The notes beneath the pieces are model-generated. The model was not told where the DNA came from and ran no database searches. It saw only the letters and a list, made by a program, of their open reading frames with translations. A program made the translations under genes and the position numbers. DNA of 14,567 nucleotides from NCBI GenBank assembly GCA_007125455.1, contig SLDE01000143.1:1-14567 (forward strand). The letters are read 5' to 3'. Shown here in pieces: positions 6,992-14,347 of the stretch. This DNA comes from Ectothiorhodospiraceae bacterium. Its GTDB lineage: Bacteria; Pseudomonadota; Gammaproteobacteria; Thiohalomonadales; Thiohalomonadaceae. Every line of letters begins with the position of its first letter. Position 1 is the first letter of the stretch.

Positions 6992-7711
6992 CTAGCTATC
7001 TGTGGCGGGCAGCTCGTCCCGCCATAGGCAGCCGCCGCCGCTCTTCTTGTCCACCCGTGCCAGGCACTGGCGGTGTGCCTCTAGCTCTGCCCCTTCGGCG
7101 CGCACCACCTTGAGCGGGCGGCGCTCGGCAGGAAGGCGACGGATCCCGGTACGGCTTTGGCTTTCTTCTTCACTACTCCCCAAGGAGAGGCTGGTCTGGC
7201 CGCCGGTCATCGCCAGATAGACATCGGCCAGGATCTCGGCATCAAGCAACGCCCCATGCAGATCACGATGGGCATTATTGATGCCGTGGCGCTTGCACAG
7301 GGCATCCAGGTTATTCTTCTGCCCTGGATGCATCCGCTTGGCCAGCGCCAGGGTATCGAGGATGCCGAAGGCCTTGCGCAAATCGGTCACCGGGACTTTA
7401 TTGCGCTCCAGCTCCTTGTTCAGAAAGCCGATATCAAACGAGGCATTGTGGATCACCAGCTCGTCGGCACCGCGCAGGTATTCCAAAAAGTCCCCCGCGA
7501 TCTCAGCAAAGCGCGGCTTGCTTTGCAGGAACTCGTCACTGATCCCATGGATGTTGATCGAGTCGCCCACCTCACGCTCCGGGCGAACGTACTGATGGTA
7601 GTTGTTGCCGGTGAGACGACGATTCACCAGCTCGACACAACCGATCTCGATAACATAGTGGCTGGCCGACTCCAGGCCGGTGGTCTCGGTATCCAGTACG
7701 ATCTGTCGCAT
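6992..7711 (-). CDS. dnaQ: DNA polymerase III epsilon subunit, 3'-5' proofreading exonuclease
   Basis: A 239-residue proofreading subunit of the replicative polymerase core (DEDDh exonuclease). Exo I is LDTETTGL at 6-13 with Asp7 and Glu9; Exo II is HNASFDIGFLN at 88-98 with Asp93; Exo III holds His152 and Asp157 in LHGALLDAE. The five-residue His-Asp spacing matches E. coli. QTSLSL at 172-177 corresponds to the clamp-binding QTSMAF of E. coli epsilon, and the tail beyond is the polymerase-binding segment. AGGA lies 7 bases before the ATG. Upstream on the same strand is rnhA, separated by 150 bases that hold a repeat element; in E. coli the two genes are divergent instead. Confidence 0.97.
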   Translation of the reverse strand: MRQIVLDTETTGLESASHYVIEIGCVELVNRRLTGNNYHQYVRPEREVGDSINIHGISDEFLQSKPRFAEIAGDFLEYLRGADELVIHNASFDIGFLNKELERNKVPVTDLRKAFGILDTLALAKRMHPGQKNNLDALCKRHGINNAHRDLHGALLDAEILADVYLAMTGGQTSLSLGSSEEESQSRTGIRRLPAERRPLKVVRAEGAELEAHRQCLARVDKKSGGGCLWRDELPATDS

Positions 7712-7736
7712 ATGATTATCCTGTTAAAAGAGATCC

Positions 7737-7853
7737 GCCACAGAGGGCACCGCGTTCACCGTGGGAAAAGTCCCTATTACCCTGTGTTCTCGCTACCCCG
7801 GACGATAGTTTCGGACATCGCCAACCGCCTCCATCCCGGTAGTCGTCTGTGGC
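7737..7853. repeat. Diverged palindromic intergenic element between rnhA and dnaQ
   Basis: GCCACAG at 7737-7743 is perfectly complementary to CTGTGGC at 7847-7853, giving a 117-base element that fills most of the rnhA-dnaQ gap. Inner text such as CAGAGGGCAC and CTGTGTTCTCG resembles the CGCAGAGG and CGAGAACAC motifs of the elements at 13236 and 14220, so it may be a variant of the same family. It lies upstream of dnaQ on the minus strand and could carry its promoter; none is clear. Confidence 0.5.
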
Positions 7854-7861
7854 AAAAAACC

Positions 7862-8311
7862 TCATAACTCGTCGATGCCGCGATTGGCCAGCGCGTCGGC
7901 GCGCTCGTTCTCCGGGTGGCCGCTATGGCCCTTAACCCAGGCCCACTGCACCTGGTGTGGTGCCAGGGCCTTGTCGAGACGCTGCCAGAGGTCCACGTTC
8001 TTCACCGGCTGTTTTCCGGCGGTCTTCCAGCCACGCTTTTTCCAATTGGCCATCCACTCGGTCACCCCTTTCATCACGTACTGGGAATCGGTAGTCAGGC
8101 GCACCTGGCAGGGGCGGCTGAGGCTTTCCAGCGCCTGGATAGCAGCCATCAGCTCCATGCGATTGTTGGTGGTCTCCTTCTCACCGCCGTAGAGGTCTTT
8201 CTCATGGCCTCGGTAGCGCAGCAGCGCCCCCCAGCCACCGGGGCCAGGATTTCCCCGACAGGCCCCATCGGTATAGATCTCCACCAGTGTGTCGTGTTCG
8301 TTACCGCTCAT
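7862..8311 (-). CDS. rnhA: Ribonuclease HI
   Basis: A 149-residue ribonuclease that cuts the RNA strand of RNA-DNA hybrids, removing primers and R-loops. The catalytic residues Asp15 (YTDGACRGNPG), Glu53 (NRMEL), Asp75 (TTDSQYV) and Asp139 (ERADALA), plus His129 in KGHSGH, all sit exactly five positions beyond their E. coli counterparts (10, 48, 70, 134, 124). The basic handle region WKKRGWKTAGKQPVKN at 90-105 is present. Its ATG overlaps the TGA of the upstream methyltransferase by four bases (ATGA at 8308-8311), implying translational coupling. Confidence 0.97.
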   Translation of the reverse strand: MSGNEHDTLVEIYTDGACRGNPGPGGWGALLRYRGHEKDLYGGEKETTNNRMELMAAIQALESLSRPCQVRLTTDSQYVMKGVTEWMANWKKRGWKTAGKQPVKNVDLWQRLDKALAPHQVQWAWVKGHSGHPENERADALANRGIDEL

Positions 8312-9090
8312 GAACGCTCTCGTCTTGCGGTCGGCTCTACCGGGCCGACATTAATCAACCGTCGCGAACGCCAGCGCGGACGGATCGGGGTCAGGGTCGT
8401 CACCCGCTTGCGCGCGACCAGTACGTACCCACCACCCAGGATGGGCCACAGGCGTGCACCCCAGCGTTCAAGGAAGGCCAACCTCTGTAACAGGCCGTGA
8501 CGCGATAGCGGGGGGCGGTAAAAGTAATGCTGCTGACCCTGGCTGTCAAACCCCAGCAGGCTGAGCCAGTCGCGCACCCGAAAGCCGCTATAGAAGTGAC
8601 CGCACCAAGGGGCTTGCCCACGCCAGCCTAGCAGCAGGCGGCGCAATCCGAACAGGCTCCATGGATTGAAGCCGAGGATGATCACCCGTCCTTCCGGGAT
8701 CAGCACACGCTCCACCTCACGCAACAGTGTGTGGGGCTGCTCGGCAAACGGCAGGGTGTGAGGCAGTACCACCACATCCACCGAACCACTCTCCAGCGGC
8801 AGCTGCTCTCCCCTGGCGAGCAATACGGACTCGCCCGCCAGGGAGCCCGGCGATAGCTCATCCACCAACACGATACGATGGGGGATCCGCGAGGCACTAC
8901 AGAGCCCCTCGCCCTGCGGCCTACCCACTTGTAGCAGGTGGTAACCAAAGTAGGCATCCAGCAACTCACTGAGTAGCCGCTGCTCTTGCGTATGCCAGGC
9001 CTGGCCTAGTGGCTGGGTAAACCACCGGCTCAGCTCGCTACGGGCGGCAGCCAGGTCACGGCAACGGTAGGCACGCAACAGACGATTCAT
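8308..9090 (-). CDS. YafS-like class I SAM-dependent methyltransferase domain protein
   Basis: A 260-residue protein found in many gammaproteobacteria between gloB and rnhA; its substrate is not known to me. The methyltransferase fold is visible in the segment SVDVVVLPHTLPFAEQPHTL at about 103-122 (motif II/post-II with acidic Asp105), LLREVERVLIPEGRVIILGF near 122-141 and the following WSLFGLRRLL. The SAM-binding motif I is poor: LLQVGRPQGEG at 52-62 replaces the usual LDxGCGxG. The tail after 235 is basic. The ATG at 9090 is chosen because a start at 9198 would run into gloB; its ribosome site is weak. It shares a 70-base divergent gap with gloB and overlaps rnhA by four bases. Confidence 0.82.
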   Translation of the reverse strand: MNRLLRAYRCRDLAAARSELSRWFTQPLGQAWHTQEQRLLSELLDAYFGYHLLQVGRPQGEGLCSASRIPHRIVLVDELSPGSLAGESVLLARGEQLPLESGSVDVVVLPHTLPFAEQPHTLLREVERVLIPEGRVIILGFNPWSLFGLRRLLLGWRGQAPWCGHFYSGFRVRDWLSLLGFDSQGQQHYFYRPPLSRHGLLQRLAFLERWGARLWPILGGGYVLVARKRVTTLTPIRPRWRSRRLINVGPVEPTARRERS

Positions 9091-9160
9091 CGGGGATGGT
9101 TTTCCGCTCTTGGCTTCTGATGTATGGTGTTCCTTCCTGCAAGCATACAGGTTTTGACCC

Positions 9161-9934
9161 ATGATGGAAGTTCGCAGCATACACGCCTTCGACGACAACT
9201 ATATCTGGCTACTGGGCTGTCAGGGCCACCCGGAGGTGGCCATCGTCGATCCCGGCGATGCCGAGCCGGTGATCGAACGAATCAAACAAGAAGGCCTCAA
9301 GCCGGTGGCGATCCTGATCACCCACCACCATGGCGATCACACCGGCGGGATCGCCGAGCTATTGGCGCGCTACCCGATGCCGGTCTACGGCCCGGCGAAG
9401 GAGAAGATCCGCCAGCTCAGCGATCCGCTGAGCGAAGGGGATGTGGTCGAGCTGCCAGGCTGTGGGCTGCGTCTGGAGGTGTTGGACACCCCGGGCCACA
9501 CCCGGGGCCATATCTGCTACCTGGGCCACGGGGCCTTGTTTTGCGGCGACACCCTGTTCGCCGCTGGCTGCGGGCGGCTATTCGAGGGCAGCCCAGAACA
9601 GATGCACGCCTCGCTGGAGAAGATCCGCGCCCTGCCCGACCAGACCCTGATCTACTGCGCCCACGAGTACACCGAGGCAAACTTGCGCTTTGCCGCCGTG
9701 GCCGAACCGGAAAATGCCCAGATCAGTGCCCGCCTGGAAGAGGTGATCCACCTGCGCCAACGCGGCCAGGACACTGTACCCTCGCTACTGAAACGGGAAA
9801 AGCAAACCAATCCCTTCCTGCGCAGTGAGGAAGCCAGCCTCAAACAAGCTGCGGCGGCCTGGTCCGGACAAGCGCTGAACAGTCCCGCCGAAGTCTTCGC
9901 CGTGGTACGACGCTGGAAAGACGCGCTGGACTGA
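9161..9934 (+). CDS. gloB: Hydroxyacylglutathione hydrolase (glyoxalase II)
   Basis: A 257-residue metallo-beta-lactamase-fold hydrolase that converts S-lactoylglutathione to lactate and glutathione, the second step of methylglyoxal detoxification in the cytoplasm. The binuclear metal site is complete: THHHGDH with His55, His57, Asp59 and His60, then His113 in DTPGHTRGH, Asp130 in FCGDTLF and His168 in YCAHEYT. The C-terminal glutathione-binding segment shows KREKQTNPFLR at 211-221. Two ATGs in a row (9161 and 9164) both serve as possible starts; the ribosome site is weak. mltD follows closely on the same strand, and the methyltransferase gene diverges from it. Confidence 0.96.
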   Translation: MMEVRSIHAFDDNYIWLLGCQGHPEVAIVDPGDAEPVIERIKQEGLKPVAILITHHHGDHTGGIAELLARYPMPVYGPAKEKIRQLSDPLSEGDVVELPGCGLRLEVLDTPGHTRGHICYLGHGALFCGDTLFAAGCGRLFEGSPEQMHASLEKIRALPDQTLIYCAHEYTEANLRFAAVAEPENAQISARLEEVIHLRQRGQDTVPSLLKREKQTNPFLRSEEASLKQAAAAWSGQALNSPAEVFAVVRRWKDALD

Positions 9935-9962
9935 AGCACTCACCCCGGGGATAATGTCGCCC

Positions 9963-11579
9963 ATGAAACGACTCGCCTACCTCACCCTCCCCCTCTTGCT
10001 GCTTAGTCTCGGCGGCTGTGTCCTCAACCCACCCAAGGAAGAAGCGGCTAAAGAACCGACCGCCAACGAAATGGCACAGGCCAAGGAAGCCAAGATCGAG
10101 CCGGTGGCGCTTGCCAGCACCACCCCCATCGAGCCTTGCGAGCAGCCCTACGACCTGTGGCAACGGATCCGTGACGGCTTCGAACTACAAGGACACATCC
10201 ACGAACGCATCGACGGCCAGCTGGCCTGGTATGAACGCCACCCGCGCTACATGGAACGGGTGGCCGAACGTGCCGAGCCGTATATGCACCTGATCGTCGA
10301 AGAAATCGACGCCCGCGAGCTGCCGATGGAGCTGGCCCTGCTGCCGGTCATCGAGAGCGCCTTCCAGCCCTTTGCCTACTCCCATGGCCGGGCGGCAGGG
10401 ATCTGGCAATTCATCCCCGGCACCGGGCGACGTTTTGGCCTGGAGCAAACCTGGTGGTACGACGGGCGGCGTGATGTTGGTGAATCCACCCGCGCCGCAC
10501 TGGAGTACCTTGCCTACCTCAACCGTTTCTTTGATGGCGACTGGCTGCATGCAATGGCCGCCTACAATGCCGGGGAAGGCACCGTGCGCCGCGCCATCCG
10601 TCGCAATCAGGCGGCGGGCAAACCTACCGACTTCTGGTCACTCAGCCTGCCACGGGAGACCCAGGCCTACGTGCCCAAGCTATTGGCACTGAGCAACCTG
10701 ATCGCCAATCCGCCGGCCTATGGCCAGTACCTGCCCACCATCAGCGATGAACCCTACCTCGCCCGTATTGAGGTAGGCTCCCAGATCGACCTGGATCTGG
10801 CCGCCGAGCTGGCAGGACTGACCATTGAGCAGATCTACCTCTACAATCCCGGCTTCAATCGCTGGGCCACAGACCCCAATGGCCCGCACCACCTGATGGT
10901 GCCGCTGTCGGTCGCCGAGCAATTCCAGCAAAACCTGGCCGACTACCCCGCTCAGGAACGTATCCACTGGACCCGCTACCGGGTGCAAGGCGGTGATGCC
11001 CTCGGCCCCATCGCCCGTCGCCACAACACCACGGTGGCCTTGATCCGTGAGGTAAACAAGCTCAACGGCAATACCATTCGGGTGGGGCAGCAGCTGATCA
11101 TCCCGGTGGCGCGCACCGATCTGGAACGCTACCGCCTGAGCGCCAGCCAGCGCTTGGAGGCCCAGCAGAACCGCCAACGCCAGGGCCAGCGTATCGAACA
11201 CCGGGTACGCGAAGGTGACACCCTGTGGGGGATCGCCCGCCAGTATGGCGTCGGGATCCAGCAACTGGCCCAGTGGAACGGCATGGCCCCGCGCGACACC
11301 CTGCGACCCGGTCGTACCCTGGTGATCTGGGCCCGCCAGGCCGAGGACCGCCTGGGCACCATCAACCCGGCCAACTTCGTTCACCCCTTCGAGCGCTCCA
11401 CCACCCAACGGATCGGCTATACCGTGCGCAATGGCGACTCGCTGGCAGCGATCTCGCAGCGCTTTCGGGTCGATGTGGCCAGTCTGCGACGCTGGAATAA
11501 CCTTGAAGGCCAGCGCTACCTGCAACCGGGCCAGCGCCTGACCCTCTACGTCGACGTGCGCCGTCAGTCGGGCGGCTAA
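9963..11579 (+). CDS. mltD: Membrane-bound lytic murein transglycosylase D, lipoprotein with three LysM domains
   Basis: A 538-residue outer-membrane lipoprotein that cleaves peptidoglycan, leaving 1,6-anhydromuramic acid ends. The signal peptide MKRLAYLTLPLLLLSLGGC has a lipobox with Cys19. The goose-lysozyme-like SLT domain spans about 105-235: catalytic Glu131 in PVIESAFQP, AAGIWQFIPGTG at 144-155 and AYNAGEG at 200-206. Three LysM domains follow at about 338-381, 413-455 and 485-529, beginning YRVQGGDALG, HRVREGDTLWGIA and YTVRNGDSLAAIS. E. coli MltD has two, so this form is longer. The start at 9963 gives a classic lipoprotein leader; an ATG three codons earlier (9954) is also possible. 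It lies about 28 bases after gloB, likely in one transcript, and its stop overlaps the stop of the VOC gene on the opposite strand. Confidence 0.95.
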   Translation: MKRLAYLTLPLLLLSLGGCVLNPPKEEAAKEPTANEMAQAKEAKIEPVALASTTPIEPCEQPYDLWQRIRDGFELQGHIHERIDGQLAWYERHPRYMERVAERAEPYMHLIVEEIDARELPMELALLPVIESAFQPFAYSHGRAAGIWQFIPGTGRRFGLEQTWWYDGRRDVGESTRAALEYLAYLNRFFDGDWLHAMAAYNAGEGTVRRAIRRNQAAGKPTDFWSLSLPRETQAYVPKLLALSNLIANPPAYGQYLPTISDEPYLARIEVGSQIDLDLAAELAGLTIEQIYLYNPGFNRWATDPNGPHHLMVPLSVAEQFQQNLADYPAQERIHWTRYRVQGGDALGPIARRHNTTVALIREVNKLNGNTIRVGQQLIIPVARTDLERYRLSASQRLEAQQNRQRQGQRIEHRVREGDTLWGIARQYGVGIQQLAQWNGMAPRDTLRPGRTLVIWARQAEDRLGTINPANFVHPFERSTTQRIGYTVRNGDSLAAISQRFRVDVASLRRWNNLEGQRYLQPGQRLTLYVDVRRQSGG

Positions 11580-11941
11580 ACCTGGATCAACTCCACCCCG
11601 TTACCATCCGGGTCGCGGCAAAACACCGCCTCACGCCCGGAACGGCTGGCGGTGCAGGCCACCCCCGCCGCCGTCAGGCTGGCGCTTAGTCCCGCCAGGT
11701 CATCCACCGCCAGCGCGAGGTGGCGATCACGCCCCACATGGGCGGGCCGTTCAGCGACGGGATCGGGGTTGGCAAGCTCCAACAGATGTAGCTGTTGCTC
11801 GCCAATGGCCAGCCAGGCACCGGCAAAGCCCAGTTCTGGCCGAGGGATCTCGGGCAGGCCAAGCCGATCCCGGTAAAAGCCCAAGGCCTGCTGTGTATCA
11901 GCCACGATCAGGCTGATATGGTGAAGCGCGACAACGGTCAT
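11576..11941 (-). CDS. VOC superfamily (glyoxalase/bleomycin-resistance/dioxygenase-like) protein
   Basis: A 121-residue single VOC-fold protein; such proteins work as dimers that bind a metal. It starts with ALHHISLIVADTQQALGFYR (5-24), where His8 is a typical first ligand, then LHLLEL (51-56), His74 in DRHLALAV and Glu117 in DGNGVELIQV. These fit the usual metal-ligand layout, but the reaction cannot be told: it may be a glyoxalase I-like lyase, a resistance protein or another VOC enzyme. A strong GGAGG lies four bases before the ATG. Its TAG overlaps the mltD TAA tail to tail by three bases. Location near gloB is suggestive but not strong evidence for a methylglyoxal role. Confidence 0.87.
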   Translation of the reverse strand: MTVVALHHISLIVADTQQALGFYRDRLGLPEIPRPELGFAGAWLAIGEQQLHLLELANPDPVAERPAHVGRDRHLALAVDDLAGLSASLTAAGVACTASRSGREAVFCRDPDGNGVELIQV

Positions 11942-11988
11942 GACACCTCCAGATAGATAATACCCATGGCATCATAGCGTAATGGCGG

Positions 11989-12017
11989 TTTATACCCACC
12001 TCACAATACCCTATAAT
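11989..12017 (+). promoter_or_regulatory. Sigma-70-like promoter candidate for dapC
   Basis: A perfect TATAAT at 12012-12017 is preceded after 17 bases by TTTATA at 11989-11994, which matches 4 of 6 bases of TTGACA. A transcript would begin near 12024, about 23 bases before the dapC ATG. It lies in the 105-base gap between the divergent VOC and dapC genes. Confidence 0.5.
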
Positions 12018-12046
12018 GCCCCGCTGTTATCCAGTCAGACGACACC

Positions 12047-13237
12047 ATGAACCCGGATCTCGACAAACTCCAGCCCTACCCCTTTGAGAAGCTTGCCCAG
12101 CTCAAGGCGGGGATCGTGCCAGCGGACAAGCCTCATATCGCCCTCTCCATTGGCGAACCCAAACACCAGCCGCCAGGCTTTGTGCTGGAGGAGCTGCTTA
12201 GCCATCTGCATACCCTGGCCAACTACCCGCTCACCAAGGGGCGCAACGAATTGCGGGAGACCATCGCTGCCTGGCTGCAACAGCGCTTCACCTTGGCGGC
12301 AGTGGACCCTGCCAGCCAGGTATTGCCGGTGGCTGGCACCCGCGAGGCGTTATTCGCCTTTGCCCAGGTGATAGTGGACCGCCAGGCAACACGTCCCCGC
12401 GTGCTCTGCCCCAACCCCTTCTACCAGATCTACGAGGGGGCCACCCTGCTGGCCGGGGCCGAACCGTGGTTTCTCAACTGCAGCGTGGAAAATGGCTTTC
12501 TGCCCGATCTGGACGCGGTACCGGATGCCGTCTGGCAGGACTGCCAGCTCTTCTACCTGTGCAGCCCCGGCAACCCCACCGGCGCGGTGGCCCCGCTGGA
12601 CTACCTGCAGCGGCTGATCCGCCTGGCCGATGAGCACGACTTCATCATCGCCAGTGACGAATGCTATTCCGAACTCTACTTCGATGAAGCGGCCCCCCCA
12701 CCCGGACTGCTGCAAGCTGCCGCCGCCATGGGGCGCAATGATTTTTCCCGCTGTGTGGTGTTCCACTCCCTATCCAAGCGCTCCAACCTGCCGGGGCTGC
12801 GCTCCGGTTTTGTGGCCGGCGACGCCGAGGTATTGAAACGCTTCCTGCTCTACCGCACCTATCATGGCTGTGCCCTGCCACCGCCCACCCAGGCGGCCAG
12901 CATCAAGGCCTGGCAGGACGAGACCCATGTGCGGGCCAACCGCGACATCTACCGGGATAAATTCGAGCGTGTGCTGGCGATCCTCGAACCCGTGCTGGAG
13001 GTCAGCCGCCCCGATGCCGGCTTCTACCTGTGGGCCAAGACCCCCGGCAGTGACACCGACTTCGCCAGAGAGCTGTTTGCCCAACAACACATCACCGTGC
13101 TGCCCGGCAGCTACCTCTCCCGGCAGGCCCACGGCAGCAACCCCGGCGCAGGCCGGGTGCGCATGGCCCTGGTGGCCGAACTGGACGAATGCATCGAAGC
13201 GGCGGAACGTATCCGGGAATTTATTGAAATGTCTTAA
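12047..13237 (+). CDS. dapC: Succinyldiaminopimelate transaminase (class I/II PLP aminotransferase)
   Basis: A 396-residue PLP enzyme of aminotransferase fold type I. It is expected to transaminate N-succinyl-2-amino-6-ketopimelate to N-succinyl-LL-diaminopimelate in lysine and peptidoglycan precursor synthesis. The N-terminus NPDLDKLQPYPFEKL is typical of DapC-like proteins. Visible PLP residues are Asn176 in CSPGNPTGA, Asp204 and Tyr207 in ASDECYSEL, the Schiff-base Lys244 in SLSKRSNLPGLRSG, and substrate-carboxylate Arg372 in GAGRVRMAL. The immediate neighbour dapD catalyses the preceding step, which strongly supports this call over a generic aspartate aminotransferase. The ribosome site is weak. 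The stop TAA overlaps the first bases of a palindromic repeat. Confidence 0.92.
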   Translation: MNPDLDKLQPYPFEKLAQLKAGIVPADKPHIALSIGEPKHQPPGFVLEELLSHLHTLANYPLTKGRNELRETIAAWLQQRFTLAAVDPASQVLPVAGTREALFAFAQVIVDRQATRPRVLCPNPFYQIYEGATLLAGAEPWFLNCSVENGFLPDLDAVPDAVWQDCQLFYLCSPGNPTGAVAPLDYLQRLIRLADEHDFIIASDECYSELYFDEAAPPPGLLQAAAAMGRNDFSRCVVFHSLSKRSNLPGLRSGFVAGDAEVLKRFLLYRTYHGCALPPPTQAASIKAWQDETHVRANRDIYRDKFERVLAILEPVLEVSRPDAGFYLWAKTPGSDTDFARELFAQQHITVLPGSYLSRQAHGSNPGAGRVRMALVAELDECIEAAERIREFIEMS

Positions 13238-13356
13238 CGCAGAGGACGCAGCGATCGCCGAGAACACAAGTGATGCAAAAGCTCCCTTGTACCAGGGACA
13301 CCATTACCTATCCTTTGTCACTGTCATTTCTCCGCGTCCCCTGCGACCTCTGCGTT
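13236..13356. repeat. Palindromic interspersed element between dapC and dapD
   Basis: AACGCAGAGGACGCAG at 13236-13251 matches the reverse complement of CTGCGACCTCTGCGTT at 13341-13356 in 15 of 16 bases, and weaker pairing continues inward (for example GTGATGCAAAAG against CTTTGTCAC). The 121-base element could fold into one long imperfect hairpin. It starts inside the dapC stop codon and ends 17 bases before the dapD ribosome site. A T-rich tail (CTTTTTT near 13362-13368) follows the right arm, so it may attenuate or end transcription. No ORF or transposase lies inside. Confidence 0.8.
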
Positions 13357-13384
13357 GAAATCTTTTTTATTTAGGAGAGTAACA

Positions 13385-14209
13385 ATGAACGATCTGAAGA
13401 GTGTGATTGAACAGGCCTTTGAAAACCGCGCAGAGATCACCCCGCGCAATGCCGAGCCGCAGGTAAAGGAAGCGGTCAACGAGGCCATCGCCCTGCTCGA
13501 TTCGGGCAAGGCCCGGGTTGCCGAGCAACAGGGCATCGGCCAGTGGACCGTCAACGAATGGCTGAAGAAGGCGGTACTGCTCTCCTTCCGCATCAATGAC
13601 AACGAATTCATGAAGGGCGGCTTTACCAACTACTTCGACAAGGTGCCCTCCAAGTATGCCGACATGAACTCGCGCGACTTCCGTGAAGGCGGGGTGCGTG
13701 TGGTGCCCCCGGCCACCGCCCGCCGTGGCTCCTACATCGCCCCCGGCGTGGTACTGATGCCCTCCTATGTCAACATCGGCGCCTTTGTGGACTCCGGCAC
13801 CATGGTCGACACCTGGGCCACCGTCGGCTCCTGCGCCCAGATCGGCAAAAACGTCCACCTCTCCGGCGGTGTCGGGATTGGTGGCGTACTGGAACCGCTG
13901 CAGGCTGCCCCCACCATCATCGAAGACAACTGCTTCATCGGCGCCCGCTCCGAAGTGGTCGAAGGGGTGATCGTTGAGGAAGGCGCGGTGATCTCCATGG
14001 GGGTCTACATCGGCCAGTCTACCAAGATCTACGACCGCGAAACCGGCGAGATCCACTACGGTCGTGTCCCCGCCGGCTCGGTAGTGGTCTCCGGCAACCT
14101 GCCCAGCAAAGACGGCTCCTACAGCCTTTACTGCGCAGTGATCGTCAAGAAGGTCGACGAAAAGACCCGTGGCAAGGTCGGCATCAACGAACTGCTGCGT
14201 GATATTTGA
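13385..14209 (+). CDS. dapD: 2,3,4,5-tetrahydropyridine-2,6-dicarboxylate N-succinyltransferase
   Basis: A 274-residue enzyme, the same length as E. coli DapD, which transfers succinyl from succinyl-CoA to tetrahydrodipicolinate in the succinylase branch of lysine synthesis. The N-terminal helical domain covers about 1-95 (WTVNEWLKKAVLLSFR at 54-69). The left-handed beta-helix of hexapeptide repeats runs from about 110 to 235 (YIAPGVVLMPSYVNIGAFV, VHLSGGVGIGGVLEP, IIEDNCFIGARSEVVEGVIV). It would act as a trimer in the cytoplasm. AGGAG lies 7 bases before the ATG at 13385. A TTG start ten codons earlier would begin inside the repeat element and has no ribosome site. It sits between two copies of the palindromic repeat, so its transcription from dapC may be modulated. 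Confidence 0.98.
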   Translation: MNDLKSVIEQAFENRAEITPRNAEPQVKEAVNEAIALLDSGKARVAEQQGIGQWTVNEWLKKAVLLSFRINDNEFMKGGFTNYFDKVPSKYADMNSRDFREGGVRVVPPATARRGSYIAPGVVLMPSYVNIGAFVDSGTMVDTWATVGSCAQIGKNVHLSGGVGIGGVLEPLQAAPTIIEDNCFIGARSEVVEGVIVEEGAVISMGVYIGQSTKIYDRETGEIHYGRVPAGSVVVSGNLPSKDGSYSLYCAVIVKKVDEKTRGKVGINELLRDI

Positions 14210-14219
14210 TAATCATTTC

Positions 14220-14330
14220 AACGCAGAGAGCGCAGAGTTCGCGGAGGTGTTCAATTCGGTGTCCAATACCGGATCATACTGCGCCCAAGGCTCATCCAGG
14301 CCTGAACGTTTTCTCGGCGTTCTCTGCGTT
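14220..14330. repeat. Palindromic interspersed element after dapD
   Basis: AACGCAGAGAGCGCAG at 14220-14235 and the right end GGCGTTCTCTGCGTT at 14316-14330 are inverted copies of one motif (AACGCAGAGA is perfect in both arms). The 111-base element is of the same family as the one at 13236-13356. It begins 11 bases after the dapD stop and ends 17 bases before the next start codon. A short GGTTTTTG follows. No coding content is seen inside. Confidence 0.75.
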
Positions 14331-14347
14331 GTAATAGGTTTTTGATC

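Noticed and set aside
9091..9198. Upstream start for the methyltransferase
   Set aside because: It would overlap the divergent gloB start by 38 bases, and the extra residues show no conserved features.
10680..11525. 281-codon minus-strand open frame inside mltD
   Set aside because: Antisense shadow of the LysM region, with no family resemblance.
13355..13384. Upstream TTG start for dapD
   Set aside because: It would place the N-terminus inside the palindromic repeat and lacks a ribosome site; the ATG at 13385 has AGGAG and gives the usual 274 residues.
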